The notes beneath the pieces were generated by a model. It was given only the letters and a program-made list of their open reading frames with translations, did no database searches and was not told the DNA's origin. A DNA stretch of 44,580 nucleotides, taken from positions 1-44,580 of the forward strand of contig JAHZIT010000017.1 of NCBI GenBank assembly GCA_022601275.1, given 5' to 3'. Made by a program: the position numbers and the translations under genes. The stretch is from Actinomycetes bacterium. GTDB taxonomy: Bacteria; Actinomycetota; Actinomycetes; Mycobacteriales; Mycobacteriaceae. Numbering within the stretch: the first letter of the stretch is position 1; each line of letters starts with the position of its first letter. Positions 1 to 9,212 of the stretch are shown here, one piece after another.

Positions 1-731
1 CACCATCGGAGACAAAGCGAGCCGGAGGTGATGGACCTGCGCTGCGGATGGACGCGTTGAGCTCACCCGCGCTCAGTCCCCTGCGTACCCAATTGGTGGG
101 AGAGTTGGTCGCCCTGGCGGCCGATCCTGCAGCGAGTCGGCGCGCCCTGGGACTCTCGGCCTCACAGGACGCCGAGATCGACCGCAACGCGGAGCTGTGC
201 ACGGCTCCGACCATGCCCGCCATCCACCGCTACACGGGCGTCCTCTACGACGCCTTGGACCTCGAATCGTTGTCGAGCGTCGCGGCGGCGCGGGCGAGAG
301 CCCGGCTGGCCGTCGGCTCTGCGCTGTTCGGATTGTTGCGTGCCGAAGACTCGATTCCGGCCTATCGGCTCTCGGCGAACTCCCGGTTGCCGGACCGGCC
401 GACGCTCGCTGCCCGCTGGCGCCCTGCGCTGGAACCGGTGCTGTTGGGGATCGCCGAACGCGAACTGGTCGTCGACCTCCGGTCGGGTTCCTACGCTGCA
501 CTGGGCACGGTGCCTGGTGCGGTCTCGGTCCAGGTGGTCGCTGAACATTCCGGCGGGCGCCGGACCGCCGTGAGTCACTCCAACAAAGCGCATAAGGGAC
601 GGCTTGCGCGTGCTCTTTCGAGCAGCAGATCCGATCCCGGCGACGCGGCCGCCGTTGCGGCGGTGGCCCGGCGTGCCCAGATGCGGGTGGAACGCCGGGG
701 CAACCACCTGACCGTTGTCGTTCCAGCCTGA
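1..731 (+). CDS. yaaA: Peroxide stress protein YaaA (UPF0246/DUF328), 5' truncated by window edge
   Basis: The frame is open from base 3 and reads PSETKRAGGDGPALRMDALS, which matches the conserved N-terminal block of YaaA proteins (PPSETK, then GG.G). The true start therefore lies before the window, and the ATG at 48 is internal. Later family-like features are the central region around NAELCTAPTMPAIHRYTGVLYDAL, with its YTGV.Y..L signature, and a C-terminal SHSNKAHKGRLAR segment. The family is cytosolic; in E. coli YaaA limits free iron and oxidative DNA damage during peroxide stress. Its biochemical activity in mycobacteria is less clear. It converges on the carboxylic acid reductase gene with about 64 bp between the two stops. 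Family assignment is confident; physiological role is inferred from E. coli. Confidence 0.9.
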   Translation, partial: PSETKRAGGDGPALRMDALSSPALSPLRTQLVGELVALAADPAASRRALGLSASQDAEIDRNAELCTAPTMPAIHRYTGVLYDALDLESLSSVAAARARARLAVGSALFGLLRAEDSIPAYRLSANSRLPDRPTLAARWRPALEPVLLGIAERELVVDLRSGSYAALGTVPGAVSVQVVAEHSGGRRTAVSHSNKAHKGRLARALSSSRSDPGDAAAVAAVARRAQMRVERRGNHLTVVVPA

Positions 732-795
732 CGTCTGCCCGAAAGTTGTGGCAGACCAGTGCATGCCCGGCAGGCTGTCTGCCCAAACGCTTGGG

Positions 796-3700
796 CTACA
801 GCAGTCCGAGCAGCTGCAGGTCGGTGATGTACTTGATGACCACCTGCGGTGAGATATGCGGAATATCGTTGGCGGACAGGAGTTGTGAATTCCGAACCTC
901 GGTACGGAACCTCGCGGTGGGGGCGATCGATCCTCGAATCGGCGTAGCCGGAACCTGGTAATTGTGCAGCAATGGCAACAGTGATGCCTGACGCTGTTTG
1001 TCCGGCAGTGCGCGCAGGGTGGTCTCGAACCGTTTCACCCAAGCGTCGTAATCGGCGATTCGGGCAATCCCGTATCCGGCGTCGATGAGCCAGTCGACGA
1101 ACTCGTCGAGTCCGATGCCGTCGTCGTGAGGGTTCATCACGTGGTAGGTCGCGAACCCATCAACGGTTTGGACTCCAATCCTGGAGACCGCTTCCGCGAT
1201 GAATTCCACCGGCAGGCCGTCGTAGTGCGCTCGCTGGCGGTTTCCGTCGCCGTCGAGTTGGTAGAACGAGCCCGGCGCTATTCCGGTGGCCACCAAGCTC
1301 AACATCATTCGGGTGAACATGTCCGGCACGTTGAGCTGCCCGCGGTAGCCGACGTCGGCGAGGATCATGTCACAACGGAAGACCGCCACTGGCAGACCAC
1401 ACAGTTCGTTGGCCTCCCGCAGCAGCACTTCGCCGGCCCATTTGCTGTTGCCGTAGCCGTTGGCGTAGCTCTGATCGACTGCCCGGGTTTGGCTTATCTC
1501 CCGGATATCGGCGTACTCGGTGAACGTGCCGGGTGCAGTCTGGTCCCCCACCGCGATGGTGGACAGGTAGGTGACCGGCTTGACCTTCGTGGTCAGCGCG
1601 ATCCGGATCAGCTCTGCGGTGCCCAGCACGTTGGGGCCGAAAAGCTGGCTGTAGGGCAATACATGATTGACCAGCGCCGCAGAGTCGACGATCAGGTCAA
1701 CGCTAGCGGCCAATCGCTGCCAGGTCCGCCGGCTCAGACCGAGGTTCTGCTCGGCCTTGTCGCCCGCGATGACCTCCAGATGATCAGCAGCCAGATCCTG
1801 GTAATGGGTCAGCAGGTGTGGGTCACCGCTGTCGAAGGTCGCATCGAGACGTTGACGGGCATCGTCGTCGGACTTACCCCGCACCAGGCAGATCAGCGTG
1901 CCGTCGACGAGGTCCAACTGTTCCAGCCAGTGGAGAGCCAGATAGCGGCCCAGGAAGCCGGTGGCCCCGGTCAGCAGTACAGTACGCACGTTGGTTGTCG
2001 GTCCGGGCAGCGAATTCGACGCCGAAAGGGTGTCGGCGTCGAGGAACTTGTCCAGGGTGAGATCGCGCGCGTGTACCTCGACAGCATCTCGGCCGTGGAC
2101 CCTGGCAAAGGTGGGCCTGCTCGCCCCGGGTGCCTGCTCGGCTTCTATGTAGTGGGCCAGGGATCGCAGGTCCGAAGTCGGGCTGACGATCACGCCCACC
2201 GGTACTTCCACGTCGAAGATCTCATTGAGCAGATTGGCGAATGTCAACGCCGACAGTGAGTCTCCTCCCAGGTCGGTGAAGTGTGCTTCCGGCGCGGGGT
2301 CGGCAGTCGACCCGCCCAACAGCGCGGCCGTAGCACGGCTGACAGTCTCAAGCACCGGCTGCGCAGCACCGGTGCGGCGCAGTTCGTCGAGCTGCTTGGA
2401 ATGACCTTCAGCGAGTTCGGCGTACAGCTGTTCCAGTCGCTCGCCGTAGTGCTGTTTCAGTTTGGGTCGCGCTAACTTGCGGATCCCGGTGAGCAGCCCG
2501 TTCTCTGGAGTGAACGGCGTGCTCTCGATGATGAAGTCCCGCGGCACTTCGTAGGACTGCAGGCCGGCGTCCTTGGCTACGCTGTGCAGCGAGTCGGCAA
2601 TGAGCTGTTTCAGCTCGGTCATATGATCGCCGTCCAGATGGCCGTCCAGTGCCTCCTGGGTGGGCACCACGACCGCCAGCAGGTAGGAATTCGCGCTATT
2701 GCCGTAGACGTAGATCTGTCGGACCAACGGGCAATTGCCGAACAGCGCCTCCAACTTTGCGACCGTGACGAACTCGCCCTGCGCTAGCTTGAGCACGTTG
2801 TTGCGCCGGTCGACATACTCCAATTGGTCGGGCCCCACCTGGGCCACCACGTCGCCGGTCCGGTAGTAGCCGTCGTCGTCGAACACGGCGGCGGTGATCT
2901 CCGGGCGTTTGTAGTAGCCGGGGAACATGTGTGCCGTCTTGATGAGCAGCTCACCGCGGGGGTGAGGCTTGTCGGTATGGAAGTAGCCCAGATCCGGCAC
3001 GTCGACCAGCTTGTAGTCGATCACCGACTGACGTTGCACGTGGCCGTCGAACCAGATGATCCCCGCTTCGGTGGACCCTAGGCCGTCAACCAGTTTCAGG
3101 CCCAGCAGCGAACCGACCCAGTTCTTCAACTCCGCGGAGGTGGGCGCGGAGCCCGTGAGTGCGAACACGCACCGATTGCCCAGCAGATCCTCGCGTTGTT
3201 CCTGCAAGACCTGAGATTCGATGGCCGTGCGGCCCTCGCCGCCGGTGGCATTGCCTGATTTGGCCATCCGGAGGTCGACCTCACGCTGGAATTCGCCGAA
3301 TAGCATCTCCCAGATCCGTGGGACGCAGTTCAACTCGGTGGGCCGTACCAGGGCAAGGTCTTCGAGGAACAGCGACAGGTCGCTCGTGGCGCCGAAGTAG
3401 GCCGTGCCGCCGTTGCCGAGGGTGCCATAGAGGATCGCGCGGCCCATGATGTGGCTCATGGGCATGACATTGAGCGTGATGGATGCGGGGCTGGTCCCGA
3501 ACCAGGTTCCGCCAGACCGGACCCACATCGTGGCAACCGTGCTTTGGAGGTACATCGCGCCTTTGGGGGCACCGGTGCTGCCGGAGGTGTAGACCAGCAG
3601 TGCCAGCGGATCATTGTCGCCCGGTTCGATGACCGGCGCGGCCGGAAGATCCCGTCCGCGTTGCGCAAGTTCACCGAGTGTATCGACGAGGACTGAGTTG

Positions 3701-4356
3701 TTTGCGAGGCTGGTTCGCGCGGCTTCCAGAGCTTCGCGATGATCGTCTACCTCACCGTGATAGTCGAATACCAGCACGCGTGTAGGCCGGGCGCCCTCAG
3801 CGACCAGTTCGACTGCGTCGGAAAGGTATTCGATGCTCGCCGCGATCACCGTCGGCTCGGTCTCGATCACGATGGGCTGTAGTTGAGAGATGGCTGAGCT
3901 GGTTTGCAGCGGCACCGACACCGCGCCGATGCATGCCAGAGCGAGATCGAGGGCGGCGTAATCGGCACTGGTGAAACCCAGCACCGCGACGCGGTCGCCG
4001 GCTGACACCGATCCGTTGCCCTCGGTCAAACCTCTTGACAAGGCGCCGACCCAGTCCCATAGTTCGCGGTAGGTGATGGTGTCGAATTTCGGTAGTAGCC
4101 GCAGAGATGTTCGGCTGCCTCTCGGATCGCTGACGAACTGGACGGCACGGCGCCCGAGCGCGGGTCGATCCGCGTAGCCCTCCAGCGTTGTTCGAATCAC
4201 GGCCGGCAGCACAGGGGCGGACTTCTCGATCGCGGCAGCGATTGTTGCACTGGGGCGGGCGGCGGCGAACTGCGGATCGCCGGCGGAAAGTTCGGCTACT
4301 CGTTGCGCGAGGAACTTGCTGTCGTCTGCGGTGGAACCGTCGGCTTCAGTCGACAT
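796..4356 (-). CDS. car: Carboxylic acid reductase (adenylation-thiolation-reductase)
   Basis: This 1186-residue modular enzyme reduces carboxylic acids to aldehydes with ATP and NADPH. Domains in order are an AMP-forming adenylation domain (about residues 1-640; A-motif YTSGSTGAPKG at 256-266), a phosphopantetheine carrier domain (LGGDSLSAL, Ser700) and a thioester reductase domain (GATGFLG nucleotide-binding loop at 797-803; catalytic Tyr968 and Lys972 in YGNSK). The length is usual for actinobacterial CARs such as FadD9. The ATG at 4356 is chosen because GGAGG lies 6 nt upstream; the longer frame from a TTG at 4374 would run through that ribosome-binding site. Activity requires a phosphopantetheinyl transferase, not seen here. 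The gene diverges from an alpha/beta hydrolase across a 231-bp spacer. The natural substrate (fatty or aromatic acid) cannot be read from sequence. Confidence 0.96.
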   Translation of the reverse strand: MSTEADGSTADDSKFLAQRVAELSAGDPQFAAARPSATIAAAIEKSAPVLPAVIRTTLEGYADRPALGRRAVQFVSDPRGSRTSLRLLPKFDTITYRELWDWVGALSRGLTEGNGSVSAGDRVAVLGFTSADYAALDLALACIGAVSVPLQTSSAISQLQPIVIETEPTVIAASIEYLSDAVELVAEGARPTRVLVFDYHGEVDDHREALEAARTSLANNSVLVDTLGELAQRGRDLPAAPVIEPGDNDPLALLVYTSGSTGAPKGAMYLQSTVATMWVRSGGTWFGTSPASITLNVMPMSHIMGRAILYGTLGNGGTAYFGATSDLSLFLEDLALVRPTELNCVPRIWEMLFGEFQREVDLRMAKSGNATGGEGRTAIESQVLQEQREDLLGNRCVFALTGSAPTSAELKNWVGSLLGLKLVDGLGSTEAGIIWFDGHVQRQSVIDYKLVDVPDLGYFHTDKPHPRGELLIKTAHMFPGYYKRPEITAAVFDDDGYYRTGDVVAQVGPDQLEYVDRRNNVLKLAQGEFVTVAKLEALFGNCPLVRQIYVYGNSANSYLLAVVVPTQEALDGHLDGDHMTELKQLIADSLHSVAKDAGLQSYEVPRDFIIESTPFTPENGLLTGIRKLARPKLKQHYGERLEQLYAELAEGHSKQLDELRRTGAAQPVLETVSRATAALLGGSTADPAPEAHFTDLGGDSLSALTFANLLNEIFDVEVPVGVIVSPTSDLRSLAHYIEAEQAPGASRPTFARVHGRDAVEVHARDLTLDKFLDADTLSASNSLPGPTTNVRTVLLTGATGFLGRYLALHWLEQLDLVDGTLICLVRGKSDDDARQRLDATFDSGDPHLLTHYQDLAADHLEVIAGDKAEQNLGLSRRTWQRLAASVDLIVDSAALVNHVLPYSQLFGPNVLGTAELIRIALTTKVKPVTYLSTIAVGDQTAPGTFTEYADIREISQTRAVDQSYANGYGNSKWAGEVLLREANELCGLPVAVFRCDMILADVGYRGQLNVPDMFTRMMLSLVATGIAPGSFYQLDGDGNRQRAHYDGLPVEFIAEAVSRIGVQTVDGFATYHVMNPHDDGIGLDEFVDWLIDAGYGIARIADYDAWVKRFETTLRALPDKQRQASLLPLLHNYQVPATPIRGSIAPTARFRTEVRNSQLLSANDIPHISPQVVIKYITDLQLLGLL

Positions 4357-4429
4357 TGAATACCTCCAACGCAACGCGGGCGTCCAACGAGGCCAGCCAA
4401 ATGCAGTGAGCTCAGATCGGAACTGACCG

Positions 4430-4440
4430 CGTTACCCTAA
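4430..4440. promoter_or_regulatory. Short palindrome GTTACCCTAAC in divergent car/hydrolase spacer
   Basis: An 11-bp palindrome with GTTA and TAAC arms around CCC lies 74 bp upstream of the car start. It may be a regulator half-operator or chance. The rest of the 4357-4587 spacer shows no clear -35/-10 pair. Confidence 0.25.
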
Positions 4441-4587
4441 CAAAACTGGTCCTCCGGCGAGGTGCGCGATGAATCTCCCTCCAATATAAGTAGATCCGCT
4501 GCGCGCAACGATCTGACTGCGGCGGGCTCGAATCTGTTTCGCGGGGAGTGGATCAGAGCGGGACGGACGCCATGGGACACTTTTCAC

Positions 4588-5505
4588 ATGTCCGTCGAGA
4601 TCGCGCGCCCCAAGCTCGAAGGAAACGTCGCCGTCGGTACCGACCGCCGAATCGGCTTCGCCGAGTTCGGCGATCCGCAGGGGCGAGCGATCTTCTGGCT
4701 GCACGGCACCCCTGGGGCCCGACGTCAGATCCCCGTCGAGGCGCGGCTCTACGCCGAGCAGAACCAGATCCGCTTGATCGGTGTCGACCGGCCCGGCATA
4801 GGCTCCTCGACTCCACACGAGTACGCGACGGTCATCGACTTCGCCGACGACCTGCGTACGATCGCCGACACCCTGGGCATCGACAAGATGGCTGTCATCG
4901 GGCTTTCCGGCGGTGGCCCCTACACCTTGGGCTGCGCGGCGGCGATGCCTGAACGTGTGATTGCCGTCGGTGTGCTTGGCGGCGTGGCCCCTACACAGGG
5001 AAGCGACGGTATCGGCGGCGGCTTGATGGGCAACGTCGGAATCCCGGTCGCGCCGCTGCTCGAAAAGGCCAGGGCTCCGATCAGCATGTTCGCCGCGGGA
5101 TTGATCCGCCTGCTCAAGCCGGTTGCCGAGCCGGCGTTGTATCTGTATTCCAGGGTTTCTCCCGAAGGCGACCGGCGGCTGCTGACCCGCCCCGAGTTCA
5201 AGGCGATGTTTCTCGACGACCTGCTCAACGGCAGCCGTAAACAGCTGGCGGCGCCATTCGCCGACGTCGTGGTGTTCTCCAGGGACTGGGGATTCCAACT
5301 CGGCGAGATCAATGTTCCCGTCCGCTGGTGGCATGGTGACTGCGATCACATCGTGCCCTACTCGCACGGCGCGCATGTGGTCGCAATGCTGCCCCGAGCC
5401 GAGCTCTATCCACTGCAGGGCGAGAGCCACTTGGGTGGGATGGGGCAGGCGGAGGCGATCATGCAGACGATGCGAGATACCTGGGACGCCCACGACGGCA
5501 AATGA
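4588..5505 (+). CDS. Alpha/beta hydrolase
   Basis: A 305-residue alpha/beta-hydrolase-fold protein. Visible landmarks are the oxyanion-hole segment WLHGTPG, the nucleophile elbow GLSGG with Ser107, the acid region GDCDHIVP (likely Asp253) and His281 in GESHLGG, giving a complete Ser-Asp-His triad. No signal peptide or lipobox is seen, so it is probably cytosolic. The ATG at 4588 (MSVEIARPK) is chosen because the 42 residues before it in the longer frame look non-coding; no strong Shine-Dalgarno precedes it, so the exact start is moderately certain. It diverges from car. A link, such as hydrolysis of an ester made from or feeding the CAR substrate, is only a guess. Substrate unknown. Confidence 0.88.
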   Translation: MSVEIARPKLEGNVAVGTDRRIGFAEFGDPQGRAIFWLHGTPGARRQIPVEARLYAEQNQIRLIGVDRPGIGSSTPHEYATVIDFADDLRTIADTLGIDKMAVIGLSGGGPYTLGCAAAMPERVIAVGVLGGVAPTQGSDGIGGGLMGNVGIPVAPLLEKARAPISMFAAGLIRLLKPVAEPALYLYSRVSPEGDRRLLTRPEFKAMFLDDLLNGSRKQLAAPFADVVVFSRDWGFQLGEINVPVRWWHGDCDHIVPYSHGAHVVAMLPRAELYPLQGESHLGGMGQAEAIMQTMRDTWDAHDGK

Positions 5506-5529
5506 CCGATGTGGCCGCGCCGGGTCGGA

Positions 5530-5754
5530 TCAGCGCTTCAGCCAGCTCCGCACCGTTGTCAGGTCGCTGCTGTAGGTCTGCATGATGTCGTCGTGGTAGA
5601 GGGTGCCGCCATTGATCTTGGTCTCGCCGCGCCAGACGATGTGCACGCGGACGACCCCCTTGTCGTAGTAGTCACTGCGATCGGCCACCCGGTGATGCCA
5701 TCCGGCTGCCTCGGCGACCGCCGAGAGGGTCTGTCGCTCGTCGGTGTCGACCAT
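5530..5754 (-). CDS. Small conserved hypothetical protein (74 aa)
   Basis: A short acidic/basic protein starting MVDTDERQTLSAVAEAAG with a Trp/His/Tyr-rich middle (GWHHRVADRSDYYDKG) and a VHIVWRGETKINGGTLY beta-strand-like stretch. The ATG at 5754 follows a GAGG ribosome-binding site about 9 nt upstream, and codon usage looks coding. It lies between the convergent hydrolase stop (5505) and the cinA stop (5836), transcribed in the same direction as cinA and downstream of it, so it may be the last gene of a cinA transcript. I do not recognise a functional family. It looks like a small mycobacterial orphan with a single mixed alpha/beta domain and no membrane segment. Confidence 0.7.
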   Translation of the reverse strand: MVDTDERQTLSAVAEAAGWHHRVADRSDYYDKGVVRVHIVWRGETKINGGTLYHDDIMQTYSSDLTTVRSWLKR

Positions 5755-5835
5755 TGATGATTCCTCAATATCGGGACTGGTTGGGATCGGGACTGGTTGA
5801 GTGCAACTCTATCGCCTGCAGATCTCCAGCCAGCG

Positions 5836-7155
5836 TCACATCGGCTCGGAGCCGGCTGGAGGGCCGATCAGCGACCGTCGCAGCAGATGCATTGCCACCG
5901 TTGTCGAGCGCTCGCGGACATCTGTTCGGTTGCCCGGCAACGTCGCGGTCCGCGTCAGCGTCCGGACGTGTCCGGGACGGTCGGTAAGCGCCACCGAGAA
6001 GCACACAGTGCCTACGGGTTTGGTTGCGGTGCCGCCACCAGGCCCCGCGATACCGGTGATCGCGACGGCGGTGTCGGCGCCGAACCGCTTCAGCGCGCCC
6101 CGGGCCATCGCCTCGGCCACCGGTTCAGACACGGCCCCGTGCTGCTCGATCAGCGCTGAATCGACACCGAGCAGCGCAACCTTGGCCGCATTGGAGTAGG
6201 TCACCGCGCCGCCGGCGACGTATGTTGAAGAGCCAGGCCGCTCGGTCAGCCGAGCGGCCAGCAGCCCCGCAGTGCACGATTCTGCGGTGGCGATGGTCCG
6301 GCCGTCGAGCAAGCCGGCGATCTGGTCGTCGACCAGGGCTCCGTCCTCGGAGAAGATCACCCGCCCGTGCCGGTCGCGTAGCACCTTGAGCAGTTCTGAG
6401 TAGGCACCCTCGTCCTGGGGTTCATAGCGCGTCACGATCTCGAGCTCGCCGCGCCGTAGGCACGTCGTGATCTCCAACCGTCCGAAATCCGGGACGCTGA
6501 TCTCTGCGGCCCGCAGTGTGTCGGCCAGACCCGACTCGGGCAGGCCGAACATCCTGACCGTCTGTTGCCGGAACCGGGTGCGGCCCGCGATCGCCGACTG
6601 GACGGCCTCGGTGGCGAGGGCCGCGCCCCACATCGGCCGCAGCTCACGTGGTGGTCCAGGCAGAACGACCACGGCCGGCGCGCCCGGGATTACTACGCCG
6701 GGCGCGGTGCCCACCGGATCAAGAACTACCGCGCCGGCCGGTATCAAGGCCTGCTTGCGGTTCGAGGCGCGCAACGCATCGACATCGACGACGTGGCCGC
6801 CGGCACTGCGCTCCATCAGACGTGTGACGATCGCGTTGATCTTCGCTTCAAGAGAGTCGTCGAGCACCAGAGCCCGCCCGCAGTATCTGGCGACGATCTC
6901 CACTGTCATGTCATCGGCCGTTGGGCCGAGGCCGCCGCTGGTGATGATCAGATCAACGTCCTGATCCCCGAGGAAACGCAACTGCGCCTCGATGTCGGCC
7001 GGGCGGTCCCCGCACAACGTGATGTGACGAAGTTCTACGCCCAACTCGAGCAGCCGGTCGGCAAGCCAGGGCCCGTTACGGTCCTGGACGCGTCCGGTGA
7101 GGACCTCGGTCCCCGTCACCACGATTCCGGCTCGTGCGCTCACGGGACACGACAT
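5836..7155 (-). CDS. cinA: CinA-like protein (MoCF-biosynthesis domain plus PncC-type deamidase domain)
   Basis: A 439-residue protein with the two CinA modules. The N-terminal COG1058/MoaB-like domain shows [19 protein letters not shown] and [11 protein letters not shown]; the C-terminal PncC-type domain shows [28 protein letters not shown] and [10 protein letters not shown]. CinA/PncC proteins hydrolyse ADP-ribose-type and NMN-type pyridine nucleotide by-products, recycling NAD damage products. The length is standard. The ATG at 7155 gives [13 protein letters not shown]; a GTG at 7143 is an alternative, 8 nt after a possible -10 box TAATGT. The 9 residues encoded before 7155 in the longer frame are repeat DNA. 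From memory it corresponds to Rv1901 of M. tuberculosis. No competence genes are nearby, so a DNA-uptake role is not suggested. Confidence 0.93.
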   Translation of the reverse strand: MSCPVSARAGIVVTGTEVLTGRVQDRNGPWLADRLLELGVELRHITLCGDRPADIEAQLRFLGDQDVDLIITSGGLGPTADDMTVEIVARYCGRALVLDDSLEAKINAIVTRLMERSAGGHVVDVDALRASNRKQALIPAGAVVLDPVGTAPGVVIPGAPAVVVLPGPPRELRPMWGAALATEAVQSAIAGRTRFRQQTVRMFGLPESGLADTLRAAEISVPDFGRLEITTCLRRGELEIVTRYEPQDEGAYSELLKVLRDRHGRVIFSEDGALVDDQIAGLLDGRTIATAESCTAGLLAARLTERPGSSTYVAGGAVTYSNAAKVALLGVDSALIEQHGAVSEPVAEAMARGALKRFGADTAVAITGIAGPGGGTATKPVGTVCFSVALTDRPGHVRTLTRTATLPGNRTDVRERSTTVAMHLLRRSLIGPPAGSEPM

Positions 7156-7191
7156 TACGCACGAGAAATTACGCACGAGCAATTACGCACG
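7154..7191. repeat. 14-bp tandem repeat (about 2.7 copies) overlapping the cinA start
   Basis: ATTACGCACGAGAA, ATTACGCACGAGCA and a partial ATTACGCAC follow head to tail. They cover the cinA start region on the minus strand, so copy-number change would alter its leader and possible promoter spacing. Confidence 0.8.
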
Positions 7192-7239
7192 CCCACCGGC
7201 CGCGCGACCACCTATGGGTACGCCTATTTGGGGATGGGT

Positions 7240-7986
7240 CTATTTGTGGGGTACGTCCAAGATCAGGCCGCCGTCCATGATGAATTCGGCGCCGGTCGAG
7301 TAGCGCGATTCGTCACTGGCCAGGAACACCACGAATGTAGAGACCTCGTCGGGTTGCCCGGGACGGCCCAGCGGAATCCGCAGCATATTGTCGGGGAAAT
7401 ACTTGGTCATCGGTGTCCGGATGAAGCCGGGGTGCACCGAGTTCACCCGAATGTTGTGCGATCCCAACTCAAGCGCCGCGGATTTGGTCAGGCCGCGCAC
7501 CGCCCACTTCGATGCCACGTACGGGTGCACCATGACCGCGCCGCGTAGGCCCTCGATCGAGGAGACGTTGATGATCGATCCGCCGCCGGCGGTCTTCATC
7601 GCCTCCACCGAGGCCTGCATGCCCAGGAACGTGCCGGTGAGGTTGACATCGATGACTTTCTGCCACTTCGCCATGTCGAATTCGCCGATCAGACCCAAAG
7701 CGACGGTGCCTGCGTTGTTGACCAGAACGTTGAGCTTGCCGAAGTCGTTGACGGCGGTGGCGACAGCGGCCTCCCAGTGGTCGGCCTCGGTGACGTCGAG
7801 GTGGACGTAACGCGCGGAATCCGTTGTAGTGGAGTTTATCTCCTCGGCCAGTGCCGTGCCCTCATCGTCGAGGATGTCCCCAATCACGACCTTCGCGCCC
7901 TCGGCGACCAACGCCCGGGCATCCTCGGCGCCCATCCCCCGCGCGCCGCCGCTGATGAGTGCCACTTTTCCGTCCACGCGTCCCAT
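7240..7986 (-). CDS. Short-chain dehydrogenase/reductase, FabG3 (20-beta-hydroxysteroid dehydrogenase)-like
   Basis: A 248-residue classical SDR. The cofactor-binding loop is SGGARGMG (a variant of TGxxxGxG), followed by the Asp of HLDVT, NNAG, a catalytic Ser in NVSSIEG and the YVASK Tyr-Lys pair. The C-terminus carries DESRYSTGAEFIMDGG. The pattern closely resembles mycobacterial FabG3/Rv2002, an NADH-dependent 3-alpha/20-beta-hydroxysteroid dehydrogenase, though many paralogues share it, so the substrate is uncertain. A TAGCCT -10 box ends 8 nt before the ATG and no Shine-Dalgarno is visible, so the mRNA may be leaderless. It lies upstream of cinA on the same strand, separated by the 14-bp repeat, and diverges from the HAD phosphatase gene. 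Confidence 0.9.
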   Translation of the reverse strand: MGRVDGKVALISGGARGMGAEDARALVAEGAKVVIGDILDDEGTALAEEINSTTTDSARYVHLDVTEADHWEAAVATAVNDFGKLNVLVNNAGTVALGLIGEFDMAKWQKVIDVNLTGTFLGMQASVEAMKTAGGGSIINVSSIEGLRGAVMVHPYVASKWAVRGLTKSAALELGSHNIRVNSVHPGFIRTPMTKYFPDNMLRIPLGRPGQPDEVSTFVVFLASDESRYSTGAEFIMDGGLILDVPHK

Positions 7987-8103
7987 GAGGCGTCAGGCTA
8001 CCGCAGCCGCGAATCGCGCTTCGACCGCTTATGCCGGGCCAGCTGTTCTCCACCCGGCCAGAGACCAAACCAGTTGTGCAGACACGCACGTAGCATGGTT
8101 GGG

Positions 8104-8127
8104 TCAACACCTCAACACCTCAACACC
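8104..8127. repeat. 8-bp TCAACACC tandem repeat, three copies
   Basis: Three perfect copies lie directly upstream of the ribosome-binding site of the HAD phosphatase gene, within its probable 5' leader. Confidence 0.8.
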
Positions 8128-8138
8128 ACAGGAGCGCA

Positions 8139-8903
8139 ATGACCACGGATGCCGCAGACGGGGTCCATCCGATTGCGCAGATCGACGTCAGTCCCCCCGG
8201 ACCCGAAGTCGGTGCTTTCTTCGATCTGGACGGCACGCTCGTCGACGGATTCACCGCGACGTCACATGCTGGCGACCGCATCCGGCGCCGTCAGGCAAGC
8301 CTCGGCGAGGTTCTGGGCGTCATCGAGGCCTCGATGCGGTATCGATTGCGGCGCATGCATTTCGAGCGCCTGCTCGTTCGCGCCGCAGGCTATCTGCGCG
8401 GCGAATCCCTGGAGGAACTCGACCAGGTCGGAGAGCGTTTGTTCACCGAACGGGTGCATTCACGGGTGTTCCCCGCAATGCGCCGGGTCGTTGCGGCCCA
8501 CCAGCGGCGCGGCCACACGGTGGTTCTCAGCTCCTCAGCGCTGACTATCCACGCCGAGCCGGTCGCAAGGCACCTGGGTATCGGCCATGTGCTGTGCAAC
8601 CACTTCGATGTCGACCATGAGGGGCGGCTCACCGGGTGGATCACCAAGCCAGTGATCTGGGGCAGGCAAAAGGCCGCCGCGGCCGAGCAGTTCTGCGCGA
8701 ACAATGATGTCGATCTGAGGCGCAGCTACTTCTACGCCGACGGGGACGAGGACGCCGCGCTGATGAAGTTGGTGGGTTTTCCGCGCCCGGTGAATCCGCG
8801 CCGCGGCTTGGCCGGGCTGGCCGATGAACAGGGCTGGCCGGTGTTGCGGATGTCGCCGACGGGAAAGGGCTTTCGCGGCTACCGGCGGCGGGCGGTTAAG
8901 TAG
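8139..8903 (+). CDS. HAD-superfamily IB hydrolase (phosphoserine phosphatase-like)
   Basis: A 254-residue HAD-IB phosphatase. Motif I is FFDLDGTL (Asp nucleophile in DLD), motif II the Ser in VVLSSSA, motif III the Lys of GRQKA and motif IV the acidic DGDED. The order and spacing fit the SerB-like IB subfamily found in actinobacteria, some members of which are fused to PlsC acyltransferases; this one is not fused. Likely substrate is a small phosphorylated metabolite. The ATG at 8139 is preceded by AGGAG 5 nt upstream. The leader carries a 3 x 8 bp repeat. No partner gene follows; the next 700 bp are gene-free. Confidence 0.9.
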   Translation: MTTDAADGVHPIAQIDVSPPGPEVGAFFDLDGTLVDGFTATSHAGDRIRRRQASLGEVLGVIEASMRYRLRRMHFERLLVRAAGYLRGESLEELDQVGERLFTERVHSRVFPAMRRVVAAHQRRGHTVVLSSSALTIHAEPVARHLGIGHVLCNHFDVDHEGRLTGWITKPVIWGRQKAAAAEQFCANNDVDLRRSYFYADGDEDAALMKLVGFPRPVNPRRGLAGLADEQGWPVLRMSPTGKGFRGYRRRAVK

Positions 8904-8908
8904 AACAC

Positions 8909-8923
8909 GTTCCATTGTGGAAC
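8909..8923 (+). terminator. Weak hairpin after HAD gene
   Basis: GTTCCA-TTG-TGGAAC forms a perfect 6-bp stem 6 nt after the stop. No T-tract follows, so terminator function is doubtful. Confidence 0.3.
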
Positions 8924-9059
8924 CGCGCGTCTCCGCCGAGCCAGGAGCAGGCCCTGCATAAGTCCCTGTGCGACCAGCCCGGTACCGAGTTCCCGATCAT
9001 GATGCTTTGCGGAAAAACTATTGGATGGAAACCTGCTGCGACCAACAAAGGCTGCGGGA

Positions 9060-9080
9060 CCGCCCTACCGGGGCGGCTTT
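9060..9080 (+). terminator. Candidate intrinsic terminator hairpin
   Basis: CCGCCC (9060-9065), loop TACCG, GGGCGG (9071-9076), then CTTT. A 6-bp GC stem with a short T-run; orientation and the transcript it would end are unclear. Confidence 0.35.
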
Positions 9081-9152
9081 CGATGATATCGAGATAGCTT
9101 TACAGCGAGTGTCTTTGGCGACTTCTGGAAGAGCAAAAAGGTACTTCTACAA

Positions 9153-9212
9153 GGGCACAAGGGCACAAGGGCACAAGGGCACAAGGGCACAAGGGCACAA
9201 GGGCACAAGGGC
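9153..9212. repeat. 8-bp GGGCACAA tandem repeat, seven perfect copies
   Basis: Seven identical head-to-tail copies (9153-9208) plus GGGC. The unit is not a multiple of three and lies outside genes, as expected for a polymorphic minisatellite. Confidence 0.95.

Noticed and set aside
1126..2259. 377-residue plus-strand frame opposite car
   Set aside because: Antisense shadow of the carboxylic acid reductase domain with no motif of its own.
9153..9212. CRISPR array
   Set aside because: Units are 8 bp, contiguous and lack spacers; no cas genes are present. The other tandem arrays fail for the same reason.
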